In this document: positions 21,863-34,647 of the stretch, piece by piece
Position numbering within the stretch: the stretch's first letter is position 1
Layout: each line of letters begins with the position of its first letter
Source of the DNA: Amoeboaphelidium protococcarum
Taxonomy: Eukaryota > Aphelidiomycota > Aphelidea
Assembly: GCA_023515745.1 (NCBI GenBank)
Contig: JALECJ010000254.1
Coordinates: 1,922,001 to 1,986,000, forward strand
Direction: 5' to 3'
Length of the DNA stretch: 64,000 bases
The notes under the pieces: generated by a model
Told to the model about the DNA's origin: nothing
Database searches by the model: none
Seen by the model: the letters and a program-made list of their open reading frames with translations, nothing else
Program-made: the position numbers and the translations under genes

Positions 21863-24673
21863 ATGCTGCAGCCACGACCTTAGATTAAGACTTACGGAAA
21901 GAAGAAGAATAGGACTATTTAGTAAAAGATGGGACTGTCTGGGGCGGTGTTTGGCTCTTTAGGATTTCCTGGCCCGTCTGTATTCGGGACCTCTGCTGCA
22001 CCAGTTCTCACTGCCTAAATTGAGATTGACACAGCAGATAAAGAGAATGATGTATATAATATGGAAGATCATCGTAATATTCAGCAAGAGCCTGAAAAGA
22101 GGACTGTCATGGTGAAAAAGGCAAATTTGAAGGATTTGAGTTTAGCTGATGTATCAGTTCAAAGTAATGATTCAGACTTTTATCCCCCTGTGGCAGTGAA
22201 GAAGATATCCACACGTAAGAAGGCCCTGAATAACAATAGAAAGAAGAAGTAGGATGTCGCTGTACCTAAGACTGTTAAAGAGAGTTTAGAATCTAAAATT
22301 GAGTCTGATTATCGCGCTGAAATTAAAGATACGATTTAGAACAGTGATAAAGAGGACGGGGCTGATCAACAGGATAAAGTCGACAGTCAACACCTAGAGG
22401 TGATTAATGCTCCGTTAGAAGAGTAGTAAGAAAGTGCTGAGGAGCATGTAGATGTTGAACACTGCGATATAGATGATAGGTAATAGTCGTTCCTATTTGT
22501 GCCATGTTCTCCTCGACAAAATGCTGATTTGAATTCACCTCTCATATATCATTCCACACCCTTCGGGTCTGTAGATGTTAGTAAACATAAACTGCCCAGG
22601 TTGACAATGTAGTTTTAGAATTTAACTCCGTTCAAGTTGTCACGTAACTCTGCTGGTTCTGATTTGTCTGTACATGATATTGCAAACTCTGTTATGGTCA
22701 ATGGCTGTTCCACAGATCTAACTTTAGATTCTGAGTTATAATCTTGTAAGGACAAAATATCAGTCTACGACGTTCATAATAGTCCATCTGAGAGGCGTAC
22801 ATTGTCGCCAGCTGTCAATGTTTTAGCTACCGATCCGGAGCATGTCAGTCAGCTTCCCATCAACTCTCTCGGTGGTGAACAATCCACGCAGTCTTAGAAA
22901 AATAACGTTGGTGAATGTGAAAGAAAGGAGTCGGTTTTCGTACTAGTTAAGTCAATAATTGATGATATTGTTATTGATGCTGTTAATCGGTCCTCTGGTG
23001 CTTAATTATATTGCCCCATTCCGGTAGAATAATAGTCATCGTTTGAGTAGCCATTAGAGGCTCGCCGTTTAAATTCAGATGATAGTCGGAATGCACCACA
23101 GGACCACGTAGATGTTGATGTTCAAGGTATTGAATCTAATGCCAATGTTTAAATTGATCAAATGCAGAGGGTCGAACTGGAAATACCTGCTGGAAACTGC
23201 TCCGAAAATCAAGAACATTCTATTGTCATTGGGTCCGCATAAGTTGTCCACAGTCCAAGTAAAAATGATGACTCTGAAGGTATTGATAGAACTTTGGCTG
23301 ATTTTAAAATTGATTATGCTACTAATGGGCATGTTGACATGGCTTGCGATGATAAGATATCTTTTATTATAGCTTCTTAGACTCGACATCAGGAGCAAGT
23401 TGAGTATAGTGGATAGCAGTAAAATTCAGCTTCAGATAGTGAACAAGATGATGATATCGATGATTAGATTGTATAGACAGTAGAAGGAGTGAGTAGATTA
23501 AGTTTAGGTGACCAGCGCTTGGACGTATCGTGGATCTCTTTTAATCAAGATTAAGAGACTTATATACTCAAAGATATCTTTAGAATTTGTAACTAATAGC
23601 AGGCCTTAAGTTTTACTAAGCTGTTCAAACAATTTGATATCAAAAAGTTGTGCAAGTTGGGTGAGGCCACATTCTCAGAGGTTTATGATTTACTTTTGTA
23701 GTCCCTTCATGGTGGACAGTTGTAGGAGAAGTAAAGTGACTACAAAGCTATTTAGACTTAGAGTGCTGCGATGAAAGTTATACCATTTGGTGATAATCGC
23801 AAAGTGCTGGTTAATGGTGATCCTCAAACCAGTGTAGATGAGTTGGCGCAAGAGTTCATTTTAACTAAGCTATTGGGAGACTGTAAACTCCTTGGTGGAC
23901 TCAATTTTGTTCAGTGTCTCGGTTTGTATGTCGCTATTGGAAAGTACCCATAAAAGTTGCTCAGCTGTTGGGACGCGTGGGCTCTCACGCACCAGTCAGA
24001 GAACGATAGGCCTGATGAATTTAAATCTGATTAAAAGTATGGTGTACTTCTCCTGTAGAATGGTGGATGTGATTTAGAGCATTATAAATTGTCTTTGGTA
24101 GAACAAGCCGTCTCTTTGATTGTGTAATGTTCACTCACCATAGCACAAGCAGAGAAGACTGTACAATTTGAACATCGAGATCTTCATTGGGGCAATGTTT
24201 TGCTTAAAGCTACTGATGATCAGAAGTATGAATATTGTATGGCCGGATAGAAGTATAACGTACCATCAGGCGGTGTAAGATGCACCATCATCGACTATAC
24301 ATTCTCCAGAGTCACGATTAATCAGTAACAAGTCATATGCCGACCATACGATGAGGAGGCATACTTCCAAGGGCAGGGTGATTATCAATTTGAAGTATAT
24401 AGAATGATGCGAGACTTGTTGGATCCTCAGCATACCGGCGATAAGTAGTGCTGGAAAGAGTTTAATCCTAAAACTAATATCTACTGGCTTCATTATCTAA
24501 TCCTCAAATGTCTTGATGATAAAGGATTAAGGCGGAAGAAGTCGCGCATGAACTCATCGCAGCGTTTGCAGTTGGAAGAGCTGGAGCGTCTCTCTACTGA
24601 AATTCTCAATTATGACAGTGCCCATCACTTGATATCCTCAGATTCTCTCTTTAATACTCTTATGATGTCTTGA
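21863..24673 (+). CDS. HASPIN: Haspin-like protein kinase
   Basis: Mitotic kinase that phosphorylates histone H3 Thr3 and so recruits the chromosomal passenger complex. Single exon, 936 residues, TGA end. The N-terminus RPQIKTYGKKKN resembles the basic start of other haspins and is followed by about 540 residues of low-complexity acidic/Ser-rich sequence with many UAR codons. The kinase lobe begins near 590: glycine-loop equivalent GEATFSEVYD, Lys in AAMKVIPFGDN, catalytic loop HRDLHWGNVLL near 772 and DYTFSR near 811 in place of DFG, which is the haspin hallmark. The atypical C-lobe with WLHYLILKCL is also present. Its substrate residue (ARTK) is intact in both H3 genes of this window. The adjoining PPTase gene is convergent, 43 bp away. 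Confidence 0.95.
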
Positions 24674-24716
24674 AGTCTTATCAATGATTATTATGATGAT
24701 TACATGTATATCTAGA

Positions 24717-25457
24717 TCAGTTATTGTTCAATAGATAAAAAAAATTATGATCATTGCATTATACTTGATGTTATTGCAGTACTTTTTCAGATGGAGCAGA
24801 TTCAGAGTCCTAATATGCGACGGTAATTAAATAATCTTAATCATGCGAGCATCTGGTAGATAGAATATTAAACCCAGCATACTCTTGTAAAGGCTAGTCG
24901 CTGACAGGACATAACATACAATACTACGACAATTCCGTGGACCCTATTCCAATACCGATAGCCTTCAGATAAGCTTCTTTCATTGACCATAGTTGTAACA
25001 TGAGATTTAATGCCTACTTATCATCCTCATGCTAATGCAAAAGTTACTGTATACTTTTCTACTCAGATTCGCAGAAAGCTGGCCGCGTACTCTAATACGC
25101 CTATTCTACACTAGTAATATCACGCCCGAATGATTAAAGATTCAAATGTACGACATCAACTCCCAATCGTAGTGTGTTTAACAAAGATTTACATTGAACC
25201 GCAGTGAGAACCACCAGATCATCTTAATGAGAGATATTAAACGCGATAATTTCAGTTCCATCTTTGCATTTAATGTATGGCTTCCCTCCATCAAACCGCC
25301 TATTTATCTCGTACTCGCATTTGATCCCCAAACTTTAAGTGATCCACCAATCCAGTAGCTTATGACCGTATGTTGTAGAATCGGCCTTCGTGTTTTACAA
25401 TCCGTTATCGCTAGACTCAATTTTTCTCCTATCCAACACGTATATATCAATAATCAT
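24717..25457 (-). CDS. 4'-phosphopantetheinyl transferase (Lys5/AASDHPPT type)
   Basis: Transfers phosphopantetheine from CoA to carrier proteins (fatty acid synthase, alpha-aminoadipate reductase, peptide synthetases). 246 residues ending at TGA 24717-24719. Motifs: GGKPYIK (54-64), FNISHQDD (73-80), LGVDVV (98-103; Asp binds Mg) and LWSMKEAYLKAIGIG (156-170; Glu/Lys of the catalytic W-KES/A-x-x-K signature). This is the Sfp/Lys5 class by length and by the NISH motif. The start at ATG 25455-25457 leaves a slightly short N-terminus; an upstream exon spliced at TTGGATAG is possible. Thirteen or more UAR codons. Confidence 0.87.
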
Positions 25458-25696
25458 ATTGCGTACAAACCTTTAGACTAATATTTTGATTATCGACTAG
25501 AAGCTGCCTTATTAGTAACGTGCGTTTCTTTACTCAATGCGGAACGAAACTTGATCGCTTTGAGTTAGCGTTCCTCAATTTCTTTCTTTCTCTCCCTGGT
25601 CTCTCTTCTTGAAGAAATCGTTAATTTATATAGGTGAAAATCTGCTGTAATTTAAATTACGCTTTCCATCTTCACAATACTAATTACAAGAAAGTT

Positions 25697-26215
25697 ATGG
25701 TTATAATTATGCATGATGAAAGTGCAGAGGTGAATTTGACTCAATCCCATTTCTCTCCTAGTAGGAAGCGATCTTCCCAGCATATTGTCGACCCTGCAGA
25801 GTAATTAAAGAGACTCAAAATTCGATCTTTATAATAGCAATCCCCTTCAGAAGAAACTGGTTAATATGGGGTGGATGATTAAATAAAATTGAGCTAAGAT
25901 TAATAAGATTTAATTTAAAGACTTGCATATTAAGAGAATGCGATTAGAGATCTACAGTTGCAGTTGCGCAATGCTTTTCCATATAACAAGAAGGGTCTGT
26001 CTCGTGATGATTATACTTACATCAGAGTGTAGAATTAGTATACATCCCTCTGTGATGCACTTTAATAGATGGGCGAATCTATGCTAGCTTGTAAGGATCC
26101 ATAGACTTGCGATAAGTTTAGGTAATTTTTGACTGATGCTGTTCATCAGCTGCCAGAGTTTGACAATGCTCAGTTTAACGCTCGAAAACTGTCTCTCATT
26201 AAGCATTTAACGTGA
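25697..26215 (+). CDS. Small coiled-coil protein, unknown
   Basis: 172 residues, ATG 25697 to TGA 26213-26215, single exon, very rich in UAR codons (about 20 of 172). It has a basic patch (SPSRKRSS), a Gln-rich coiled-coil stretch (about 70-105, IQRLAYQENAIRDLQLQL) and a helical C-terminus (CKDPQTCDKFRQFLTDAVHQLPEF). I recognise no family. It lies between the PPTase gene (divergent, 239 bp) and RasGEF. A nuclear or scaffold role is possible but unsupported. Confidence 0.6.
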
Positions 26216-26532
26216 TATTTGGAGTCTTTTATTGAATAACTTTAAATAGATAATGTAAAATAAATGTCTATGAATTTATACATTGTAACGTTTTGTGTAA
26301 TTTTATCATAGTTTTGTGATAACGCTGTACATTCAATGTAAATGCTCATGTACAGTAATGTTCGATCGTTTAATCGTGTGTATGGATCAGATTCAGATGA
26401 GAGTCTATTTTTAAAACAACTTTTCATAGTCATCCTAGCCCATCTGACAATGTACAGTCTATTTCTGTGATAGTTCAAGTCAAGTGTAAATAAGATAGAA
26501 AAATTATAAACTGCCGTGAGATTTAATTGATA
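26216..26532. other. Intergenic
   Basis: 317 nt, AT-rich, before the RasGEF gene. The open stretch on the minus strand across 26242-26676 overlaps the RasGEF start and shows no coding character; I see nothing else. Confidence 0.4.
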
Positions 26533-29500
26533 ATGAGAAGCAAGGACTAGACTGTGACTGGTTTGCAAGTAACCGCCCCGTCGGATAAGAGTGCCGTGAC
26601 TGATAACAGTAACAGTAGTAATGGGAGTCAAGTGGAAAACAATGCTTAATCGGATAATAATAATCTTTTGTCTCATAGAAGAGTGTCTAGACTGAGAAGT
26701 CCGCTCATCAACACGGTAACAGTTGCTGAAGAAGACTCATCATAATTCAATGCTGAAGGTGGCGATCTCAACGGTCAAATGCCAATAGGTTATGGTAGTA
26801 ATAATGCACCCGTGTCAGTGGATGGACAAGATTATGCAGCCGCTGCAGAACAAGCGATGGCGGCGCCTGTGAAGACAAAGCCGAAAGTGTTGCAACGTCG
26901 TAAGCGCGCTGAAACAGTTGGCTCGGTGGGAAGCAAAGGAAGACCTGATCCTGCAGCGTTAATGATGGAGCATGGGAATTCCTCTAGTAGTGGTGACGGT
27001 GGTGTTCACTCTATGGTAAAGGATGACTCTGCAAAAGGCCACACTGCATAATCCTAGTAGTAATAGTAGACTTAACATTTGAGTCACTCCACTGCGTAAT
27101 CATCTGCTACTGGATTATTCTTTCAAGCTGGTAAGTAATAGTAGTAGCATCTAAACTAGAATGTTGTAAAAGCTTCTAGATCGAGCGATCATTTAAACAA
27201 AAGCAGTAGTGTGGTATAATCTTCTGATTCTGTTTATGCGCGTCGTGGATCCAAGGATAGTTTGAATGGGTCTCGCAACGTTGGTAGTAGGATTGCAGAT
27301 ATTAACGGAAGTTTGGCTTAGTTTGATGAGAACATCTTGAACTCTGCCCCGTCCACTCCATCTGTCCATAGTCCGGCAGTGTCGCGTAAGGCGTCGACAT
27401 TTGCCACAGATTTTGGTCAAGGACAGTTTAACTCATCTGTGGGTGATGTTGTTGCTGATGTAAATCAAGAAAGAGTTGCTGAGATGTCCGCTATGGACGT
27501 TGCACAGTTAGCCATCTTTACGTCAATTGAAGATGATGAGAAAGTGAGGAAGAAATCCGAAGATATTGCTAGATAGATAGTGCACGCTCCTTCTGATGTA
27601 TTGAAGACGGTAAATGTATAACTCTAATCTACTGAAGTGTCGTTGGCTTCACATGCTCCCAGTGCGGCGTCTGATCAGGTGCAAACTGTTGAAAGCTCTT
27701 TATAAGCTTTCAGATCAAAGCAGTAAGCTTAGCGTTTAAGTGCGTTCTGTTTGGCTCATAGGGGACTATACAAGTGCTTTGCCAATGTCAGCGAGCAATT
27801 GATTCAATCACTTGAGATCTAGTTCGGCGATGACAATGTTGCATATCAAGCTGAGTTCTATCCAAAAGATGGAGATGTTAAGTATGAAAATGATTCCGTG
27901 TCTTCTCCTAATACTACTAATAGTGGATCGGGTAAAGTTCTGAGAGCTGCCACTCTGAGCTCTATTATCAGTCACATTGTTGATAGTAGCATGTTTTCAA
28001 TTGCTACTGTGAAGTAGTTTATAGCGACTTATGCGTATCATTCCGACGCAATTGATGTTGCTAGGCTGTTGATTCTCAAGTATTTTGAGTGCATGGAGTA
28101 GTTAAGTGCAGCTGGATTTTAAGTGAGTAGTAAAGGGTTGACTTAAGCGACGATGCTAAAGAATGTCTAAAAAACTGGATTTAATCAAGTTATTGTGCAA
28201 TGTATCGAGTAATAGTAGAACGTGATTGCAATTCTGTCGTATTGGATTTAAAATTAGGCTAGTGATTTTGAGAGACATAGGATGTTGTGTAAGTTGGTCA
28301 CGCAGTTTATTGGCGAAGTTGTTGAGAAGGAAGTTGATAAGTTTGCAATTATCAAGGACTCATATAACGTGCTATTGACGTTGTAAAATTGGACTTTTTA
28401 AAGTATGAAGGACTAATCTGTTGCCAGAGATAATCCATTTCGGTAACTTTTGGTAAATAACAATGTCAATAGCATACAAGGACCTAATGAAGACGAGTTT
28501 GTATCCATACTGGAGGTTGATATCAATGCGCTGGCCACGGAGCTTTCGTTGATCGAACACGATAGCTTGAAGAGAGTCTAGCACCACGAGCTTCTACACC
28601 AATGCTGGAGTTTGAAGGATAAAATTCTAAGGGAATTGCTAGCTCCTAATCTGTTATTTTTTGTAAGCTGGTTTAATAGAATCGCGTATGGCGTCGCGTC
28701 ATAAGTGGTGCTAACCAGAAAGCTAAGTGATCGCGTGGAAGTTATCAAGCGCTTCATTCAGGTGGCTTTTGAGTGTGTGAAGATGCGCAATTACAACTCG
28801 TGCTTTGAAATTGTTGCCGGGCTGAATATGGGCTCTGTGAGTCGCATGAAGCATACCTGGAAAGCTTTACCTAAAAAGTACTCTGATGCCTGGCTTTAAC
28901 TGAATGCACTAGTGTCTAGTGAAGGTAATTATAAGGTGTACCGTAACACTATTGCAATGTATACGAACTCTGGAGTACCGATGGTTCCGTATCTTGGCAT
29001 GTACTTGTCAGATTTGACTTTTGTTGAAGATGGTAATCCAGTTTATAGTAGTGAATCCGATTTAAATGCTGAACAAGAGGGTGCTAAGATTATTAATTAC
29101 ACGCGTTGTATAATGCTTGCCAATGTATTTTAGCAAATCAGATCAATGCAAAGTATTTCATACAAGTTGCTGTCGAATGAAGACGTGCGTTAATACTTGG
29201 CTACACAGTGGAAGATATTGTCAGAGGCTCAGATGTACGCAGAGAGTAAGATTAGCGAACCGAAAGATGATATACGTGGTGGTGCATAACCAACTTTGAC
29301 AAACTCACTCTTGGCCGGCCTGTCAATCCGCGGTAGTAATAGCCCGGGTAGTAGTGGATCCACTTCTACACTCGGCCGTAATATCGGAAGTGGTAAGAAC
29401 ATGAGTAGTACTCCAAGTAGTCCAGCTGTGGATAGAAGCAGTAAGATCACTGATGGCGCTGTCTCATAAGGTTCAAATAGGTCAATCGCCGATAGTATAC

Positions 29501-29679
29501 AGCCACAGCAATAAGTGTCAGAACCTCAAGCGCGTGGGAGTTTTGCCAACATTAAATCGCGTGTGCGTTCCCTCTCTGTGAGTAACAAGTAGAGTAGCGG
29601 TGGTGGTCCATTAAACATTACCGCGTATACGGCTGATATGAGCGATGAAGTGAAGAAGAGATTGTAATAATTGAATTGA
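26533..29679 (+). CDS. Ras guanine-nucleotide exchange factor (CDC25/RasGEF)
   Basis: 1048 residues, single exon, TGA end. Activates Ras-family GTPases by GDP release. The first 400 residues are disordered, Ser/Gln-rich, with Gln runs written mostly as TAA/TAG (27049-27075, 27133-27147). A RasGEF N-terminal (LTE) module follows at about 465-620 (LRAATLSSIISHIVDSSMF). The catalytic CDC25 domain spans about 655-900 and includes LLAPNLLFFVSWFNRIAYGV and the diagnostic GLNMGSVSRMKHTWKAL near 763, then VPYLGMYLSDLTFVEDGNP, which contacts Ras switch II. The C-terminus is Ser/Gly/Gln-rich, likely phosphoregulated. The next gene is co-oriented 90 bp downstream. Confidence 0.95.
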
Positions 29680-29769
29680 ATTGATGAAATAAATGCTGAA
29701 TGTTGTAAAGTATTTTTGCTTTAGTTGTAACATTTTCTCCCTACTTTTTATAACAGATAAGCAGGCTCT

Positions 29770-30900
29770 ATGACTTCCCAAGTGAACGGCGATAACTTGT
29801 CTGGCGATGCCTTAGAGAACGATGTTAACTCGATCGCGGTGAACATTAGTGCTAAAGTGACTTAAAGTTAAAATGCGTCTTGCAGCATAAAGGACTAACT
29901 GGTAGATGATGATATTGATGAAGTATTCGAACGATTGAAAAATCTCAAGATTGTCCCCGCTGAACATACCGCGCTGAAATTTACCAAGCCTCTTGACAAT
30001 GCTCATAGGATACGACTATTAAAATACTTACATTCGGAATATAAGCAGGAAAATGTTAGGGATTAATAAGATCAAAAACCTGTGACTTTGTGGAAGAGCG
30101 TTCCTGTTTACAAATAGGATCTTCTGACAACTTGGAGTGGAGGCTGGCTGAACGATGAAATAATTAATGGATTCATAGAGTATATCCGATTTACTCACGT
30201 AAAAGATGGAATGAAGGTGCATCTTATGAACACATTCTTTTACCAACTTCTTACTGAGCACGAGTCTGGTTACTGTTACGACAAGGTGAAGCAATGGACG
30301 CGTAAAGTGAATATTTCCGCACTGGATCGCGTGATTGTCCCTATTAATTACCAAAATTACCATTGGCTTTCTGCTATAATTAATGTACACTCAAGTACAA
30401 TCACAGTTTATGATTCCATGCATAGCTACGGCTTATGTGAAGAAGTTGGTCATATATTGCGACGGTACTTGCTTGACGAGTGGATCGACAAGAATCACCC
30501 CGGCCGTTTAGAGGATTGGGAAATTGTAATTGGTAAATAGTTCCCTCATCAATCTGATGGCTCAAGTTGTGGAGTATTTACCTCTTTGGTCATGTTGTAT
30601 GGAACTATTGATTAAGACTTTGATTTCTCTCAAGCGGATATCATTAATGCTAGGTACCGTATTGTTGATTGTCTGTTGTCTAAAGTTGATTCTACGAATA
30701 TAGAAGAAGCCATTCAAAAGTCAGATGAAGAATAAGAATAATTGGGATCATAAAGTTCTAATCTCTCTAATAACACTAATGATTAAACTATGAAGGTTAA
30801 AGAAACTGTAGATAAATCACAAAATGTAGACTCAAAGTCATAGAGAGACGACGATGACAATGAAGTAATTGTGGTTAAAGTGGTGAGCAACTGTCAATGA
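29770..30900 (+). CDS. ULP1: Ulp1/SENP-type SUMO protease
   Basis: Cysteine protease (C48) that matures SUMO and removes it from targets. 376 residues, ATG 29770, TGA 30898-30900. The catalytic set is complete: His198 (NYHWLSA), Asp215 (TVYDSM), Gln261 (FPHQSDGSS) and Cys267 (SSCGVFTS). WLNDEIINGFIEYIR (about 128-142) is the SUMO-binding start of the domain. N-terminal 100 residues are acidic and helical; the C-terminal 65 residues are disordered and acidic, ending in VIVVKVV, which might be a SUMO-interacting motif. Its 3' end is convergent with the Kre9-like gene, 61 bp away. Confidence 0.95.
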
Positions 30901-30961
30901 ATTAAACAGTAAAGAGTATTAGTGTGTAAGCCAATATATTTCACTTCAAATATCATAATTC

Positions 30962-32395
30962 TCATTGCTAGGTCTAATCTTCTCTGTCCAACGCGGCTAA
31001 TCTACCAAGCACGGGTGAACTTCCAACGGAGAAGAGTAAGCGTTCCTAAGTCTCGTTGAAGGCCCGAGCACCGCGTTCAAATGACGTTGATGTAGTTGGA
31101 TCTGAGTCCGAGTTATTGCGCTATACTCTATCATCGCCAGTACTATTATCAGTGATCAATGTGCAAGATGAATCTGACAATGACGTGTCAGTCCGGAGAG
31201 CATTTCTGAACGTGTCACCAAGCATCAGCGCGTCACTTTAATTGAGGACACGTACCAGAGGACTTGTATCTGACTTATTACCGACAATAGTCTAATCATT
31301 ATCATGATCGCTGTCAGAATTCAAATTTGACTAAAAGAGCTAAGATGCAGTTTGATAACCAGACAGCGTGTTATTAGATGGTCTTGCGTAAAGCTTAGGT
31401 GGACTCGGAGGCAGATCAAGAATCACTTTATTGGTTGATCTTGTCGGACGCAGAATAGGTGAGTTGGGAGCAGACAACTCGGCATCACGTATGATTTACT
31501 CGCCCAAATGCGCCAGGGAGGATTACCGCTTGATTGATTGACCGTCTCTCACTGATACGGAAGCTCCACTACCTATAACAGACTGGCCTGCAATATCATC
31601 ATCAAATTCAGATTCACGCAGCGTTTCTACAGAGAAAAATCTTCTCAGTGGTGACGGAGACATTGGATCGTTAACCTCTGAATCTCGCAATCTCTTGTCC
31701 ACAATAGGTGGCTTATATCGATAATTGAGGCCGCTTTGACGACTCTTTCGCGTGCCCACCACCTTGAGTCCACGTCGACCATACACGAACATTGACACGA
31801 CAAAGACAATCAAAGCCACGACGCCAACAGCAATACCCACAGCCTTGACCGCTGTGATGTAATCGCTCTTGCCACTGCCATTTCCGCTCAATCCGCCGCC
31901 ATTCCCGATCACAGGTGGACACGGCTCCTATTTGCAATCAGATGGAAGAATGACGAACGGAGCACTACCAGGAGCAGATTACAGACAATTCTTGCACGAT
32001 CTAGGCCACTCAAAGAATGAAGGATACAGTTTGAGATAGTATCTCCTATCCTCCTACGCAATATCCTGCTTATCCTGATCAGTGGGCAAACGATGTGGCA
32101 AAGCATAGAAAATACTGCCCAGCGACATTGGCACATTCTAAATGATGATCTAAATCAATTCATCGCGACCACTCTAGGTACTATTTCCCATCTAATAAAG
32201 ATTTATATTAAGCCTTGTGAGATTGTTGTAATAAAGGCCATCATCGCGTATAAATGATGAATTCCAAGCTATTAGTTGTTGTACTCCCATTTTCCACGAT
32301 GTACTCTGATTAGGCACATATATCTTGGGATCGTACTCCACAGCTATTGCCATAGCTACCAACACAACGTACACTAATGCACTTAACTAAAACAT
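30962..32395 (-). CDS. Kre9/Knh1-like surface glycoprotein with one membrane segment
   Basis: 477 residues, single exon, TGA end. Signal peptide MFQLSALVYVVLVAMAIAVE, then a luminal/extracellular domain of about 150 residues beginning YVPNQSTSWKMGVQQLIAWN, with a conserved-looking hydrophobic pattern and several N-x-S/T sites. This matches the Ig-like domain of fungal Kre9/Knh1 proteins (W-x-x-G-x-x-x-x-I-x-W start). Gly/Ser/Asn spacer, transmembrane helix at about 181-205 (AVGIAVGVVALIVFVVSMF), RR stop-transfer, and a long cytosolic Ser/Pro/Asp tail. In fungi this domain is linked to beta-1,6-glucan or surface glycoproteins. Domain call moderate; topology secure. Confidence 0.7.
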
Positions 32396-32604
32396 ATACT
32401 AATCCTATGCGAGATTCTTAAAGGAAATTGAATTAAATTTAGTTGATAACGCGAGCACTGGGAATAAGATGATAACACGCCGTTCAGGGGCCATATTAGC
32501 TCTTAGCTGATTGCTGAGCCTCACTAAAGAAAATGATGAATAGCGGAGAGGCTTCTAAAATACCGATTTAAATACTATTTCGATATTATTAATTTATTAA
32601 ATTA

Positions 32605-34275
32605 TCAGACATCTTAAGGCTTAGGTGATATACAAATAGCAACGTAGTGTTCAAACTGATTTTTGGCTATCCTCTGTTTACCGTTCATGTACACTTTTAG
32701 TGGAAGCTTATTCTTGAAATGCGATTTAAAGCAGACGGTCCGTTAATAAGCCACCCGAGCTGTCCCTTCTCTAATGTCATCCATCAAATTCCACTCCTTG
32801 GCCAGAGGTACAAAATTGCGATAACCATGAAATTCTTGATCCTGATCGAGCCAATCGTAGTAAATGACATAACGCCGCAGACATTAACGCCCGCAAAAGT
32901 TGGGCCGATTTAAATTAAACTGATCATCGGCATCCGCATCAGATGCAGTCACAACATTAGGATTGTCCAGATAGAGAGGATGCTTCTCAGGATTATCAGA
33001 ATTGAGCATCGCTTTAATTTCAGCAGATGTGGCAACGCGAGACAGCTTGGTCAATTGAATTTTAAATACTGCATCATATCGACTCTTTTCAAATCGCGTA
33101 ATGTCCACACCGTCTCTGCTTTCAAAGTTCAACTCATCCTCATTCATTTTAATGGTGGCAATGTGCTACTCATGAAATTGGCCCTTACTTACACCATTGT
33201 CACCAAAGTTTCTGCTAAGAGTAATCTCAGGTCGAATGCATGATCGACCATTGCGAATGAAAGATTAACGCAGCCAGTCATCCCAGAATACAAGTGGCCA
33301 TTTAGGATGAATTTCATCCCAAAACTTACGCGTCAGCATCCATCCAAGACCGCTAAAGAAATCTGATCTGTGGAATTGATTAGCATCTCCCACAAGTTCC
33401 GTCTTGCCATTGTCATTCCATCCACTTATGCACATCAACGAGGGATCCGCGCGAAGGAGAGGGGTGAATGCCTCGAAATACTTGAAAAATCCAGGTGCAA
33501 CTTCGATATCGTCTTCCAAGATTATGACATTGTCGTACATGAGAACATTGAATGTCTACTCCAGAGCCCATTTATAATGACGCGCCAATTTGTAATAACC
33601 AAGCCAGCGTTCATCTCCTGGGCGGACCTGTGGTGGTTCTCTTACAGGATATTTCAAATGGATTAAACGATCGGAAAACTTATCGATAACTTCAGATGTG
33701 GGCTCATGATTGCAGTCTTGACTAACAATAACCGGAATTCTATCCTTTGGCTTGTGCTTGTAAACTGCATTGAGTGCACGTTCAATCTCAGGCCTGTTAC
33801 AAGCAATAATAAGCAGGGCAGTATTACCCTTATTCCTATTATTAAGAGACGCCAATTCGCTTGAATTTACAGTGGCTGAATTTCCATCGCGACTTTGTGG
33901 CTCTGATCGGCCTGACTGTTTCACCTTGACAGATTGAAGGCGATCAATTACTGGGGATTTGACGCCAGTCTCAGATAATGATTGCTCTAGGAGATCTACT
34001 ACAAAGCGAAAAATGATATGGATGCCATGTTTATATAATGAATAACTTACTGTCAATATTCGCCAACTTGTCTGATAGATACGGAGCCATTTTCTACATG
34101 TAATAACGAAATGATGATGGTTGCAATGATCGAAAACAATTCACATTTTTACCTTTTGCTTAGCGTTGAGTGATCCATTGCCCCAATCCTGGTTATATCC
34201 GAATAGAATAAGAAGAAATACTCCTATACATACTATTAAGACTCTTGAAGGCTTCAATTTAATTACAGATGCCAT
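32605..34275 (-). CDS. MGAT1: GnT-I (alpha-1,3-mannosyl N-acetylglucosaminyltransferase), paralogue A
   Basis: GT13 enzyme that adds the first GlcNAc of hybrid/complex N-glycans in the Golgi. Exons 34153-34275, 34051-34093 and 32605-33998 (introns 59 and 52 nt) encode 519 residues. Type II topology: short cytosolic start, anchor VLIVCIGVFLLILFG, stem of about 90 residues, then LLIIACNRPEIERALNAV (nucleotide-sugar entry), IVSQDCNHE, HYKWALEQTFN, the metal motif EDDIEV (about 215), WNDNGK, RSDFFSGLGWMLTR and WDDWLR. All are hallmark GT13 blocks, so the enzyme looks active. It is head-to-head with paralogue B across 372 bp. Confidence 0.95.
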
Positions 34276-34647
34276 GAATTATTTATTTATTTAGTTTGAA
34301 GGTTATATTGATAAAAAATATTCGTTAACAAAGAGAAAAAAGCCTATAATCAACTTGGTAGTCAAGATTGGACACCAACGTATATCACATATAAAATTAA
34401 GCCTTCTGATTGGACCCCCTTTTGCGTCATAACTATAACTTCTGCATTGATTTACACTGCAAAAGTAAGGTATAGTTGTTCAGAGTAATAAATGATTAGT
34501 ACAACCATGAATAGTCACGACTATTTTTTGAACTGAGCAACTATTACAACGTTTCACTTTCACTTCGTTGTTTCAACTCTTTTGATCCTCTGCACTTTAT
34601 TGTCAATAGATCAAAGTTTGAAAAGCAAATATTTCACTGATAACATT
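34276..34647. promoter_or_regulatory. Divergent spacer between the two GnT-I genes
   Basis: 372 nt shared upstream region. GTTGTTTCAAC at 34567-34577, 71 nt before the paralogue B ATG, is a word also found in the copia LTR and upstream of other genes. The rest is AT-rich without frames. Confidence 0.5.

Noticed and set aside
26242-26676. Minus-strand frame as a gene
   Set aside because: No family likeness, overlaps the RasGEF start, and its composition looks like reversed AT-rich DNA.
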